Shown piece after piece: positions 6,476 to 6,509 of a stretch of 6,509 nt of DNA. The notes beneath the pieces were generated by a model that was not told the DNA's origin, did not search any database, and saw only the letters and a program-made list of their open reading frames with translations. A program made the translations under genes and the position numbers. Numbering within the stretch: position 1 is the first letter of the stretch; every line of letters starts with the position of its first letter. The stretch spans positions 1-6,509 of the forward strand of contig JASHXM010000229.1 of NCBI GenBank assembly GCA_030043545.1, given 5' to 3'. Source of the stretch: Thermoplasmata archaeon. GTDB lineage: Archaea; Thermoplasmatota; Thermoplasmata; Lutacidiplasmatales; UBA184.

Positions 6476-6509
6476 CGGTCTCCCGTGCTCCGTGCCCAAG
6501 GGGGTTCCT

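Overview
The window is a G+C-rich stretch with dense coding. Its signals fit an archaeon better than a bacterium. AT-rich, TATA-like hexamers stand out in the intergenic DNA (2083-2088 and 6466-6475). Most starts lack a Shine-Dalgarno sequence. The large surface-exposed permease carries N-X-S/T sequons only in its predicted outside loops. A high-GC member of the Thermoplasmatota or a similar uncultured archaeal lineage is my best guess, inferred from style and not from any marker gene.

Layout, left to right. (1) 3-392 (+) is the 3' part of a LURP-one-related/YxjI-like (tubby-fold) protein, open at the left edge. (2) 421-1314 and 1331-2071 (-) are a two-gene ABC-2-type exporter operon. The ~246-aa six-helix permease is transcribed first and the 297-aa ATPase second; the ATPase converges on the LURP-one-like gene across only 28 bases. 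(3) 2072-2193 is a divergent intergenic region with one TATA-like box. (4) 2194-2901 and 2914-5868 (+) are a second, unrelated ABC system of the LolD/MacB/FtsX type: a 235-aa ATPase followed 12 bases later by a 984-aa permease with two FtsX modules and two large extracytoplasmic domains. (5) 5869-6020 is a non-coding gap with a short perfect hairpin. (6) About 6021-6300 (+) is a small two-helix membrane protein of no known family. Its only good start (ATG at 6021 behind a GGAGG) is one base out of frame with the rest. (7) 6301-6509 holds GC-rich inverted repeats and, near the right edge, a TATA-like promoter for a gene that would begin at the end of the window.

The two ABC systems are arranged head to head and may share promoter DNA, but they belong to different permease families and nothing in the sequence fixes a substrate for either. 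I found no RNA gene, mobile element, CRISPR array or toxin/defence cassette. Most of the region is ordinary transporter content. The items most worth checking are the broken start of the small membrane gene, the architecture and sequons of the 984-aa permease, and a pair of adjacent perfect palindromes inside the ABC-2 permease gene.
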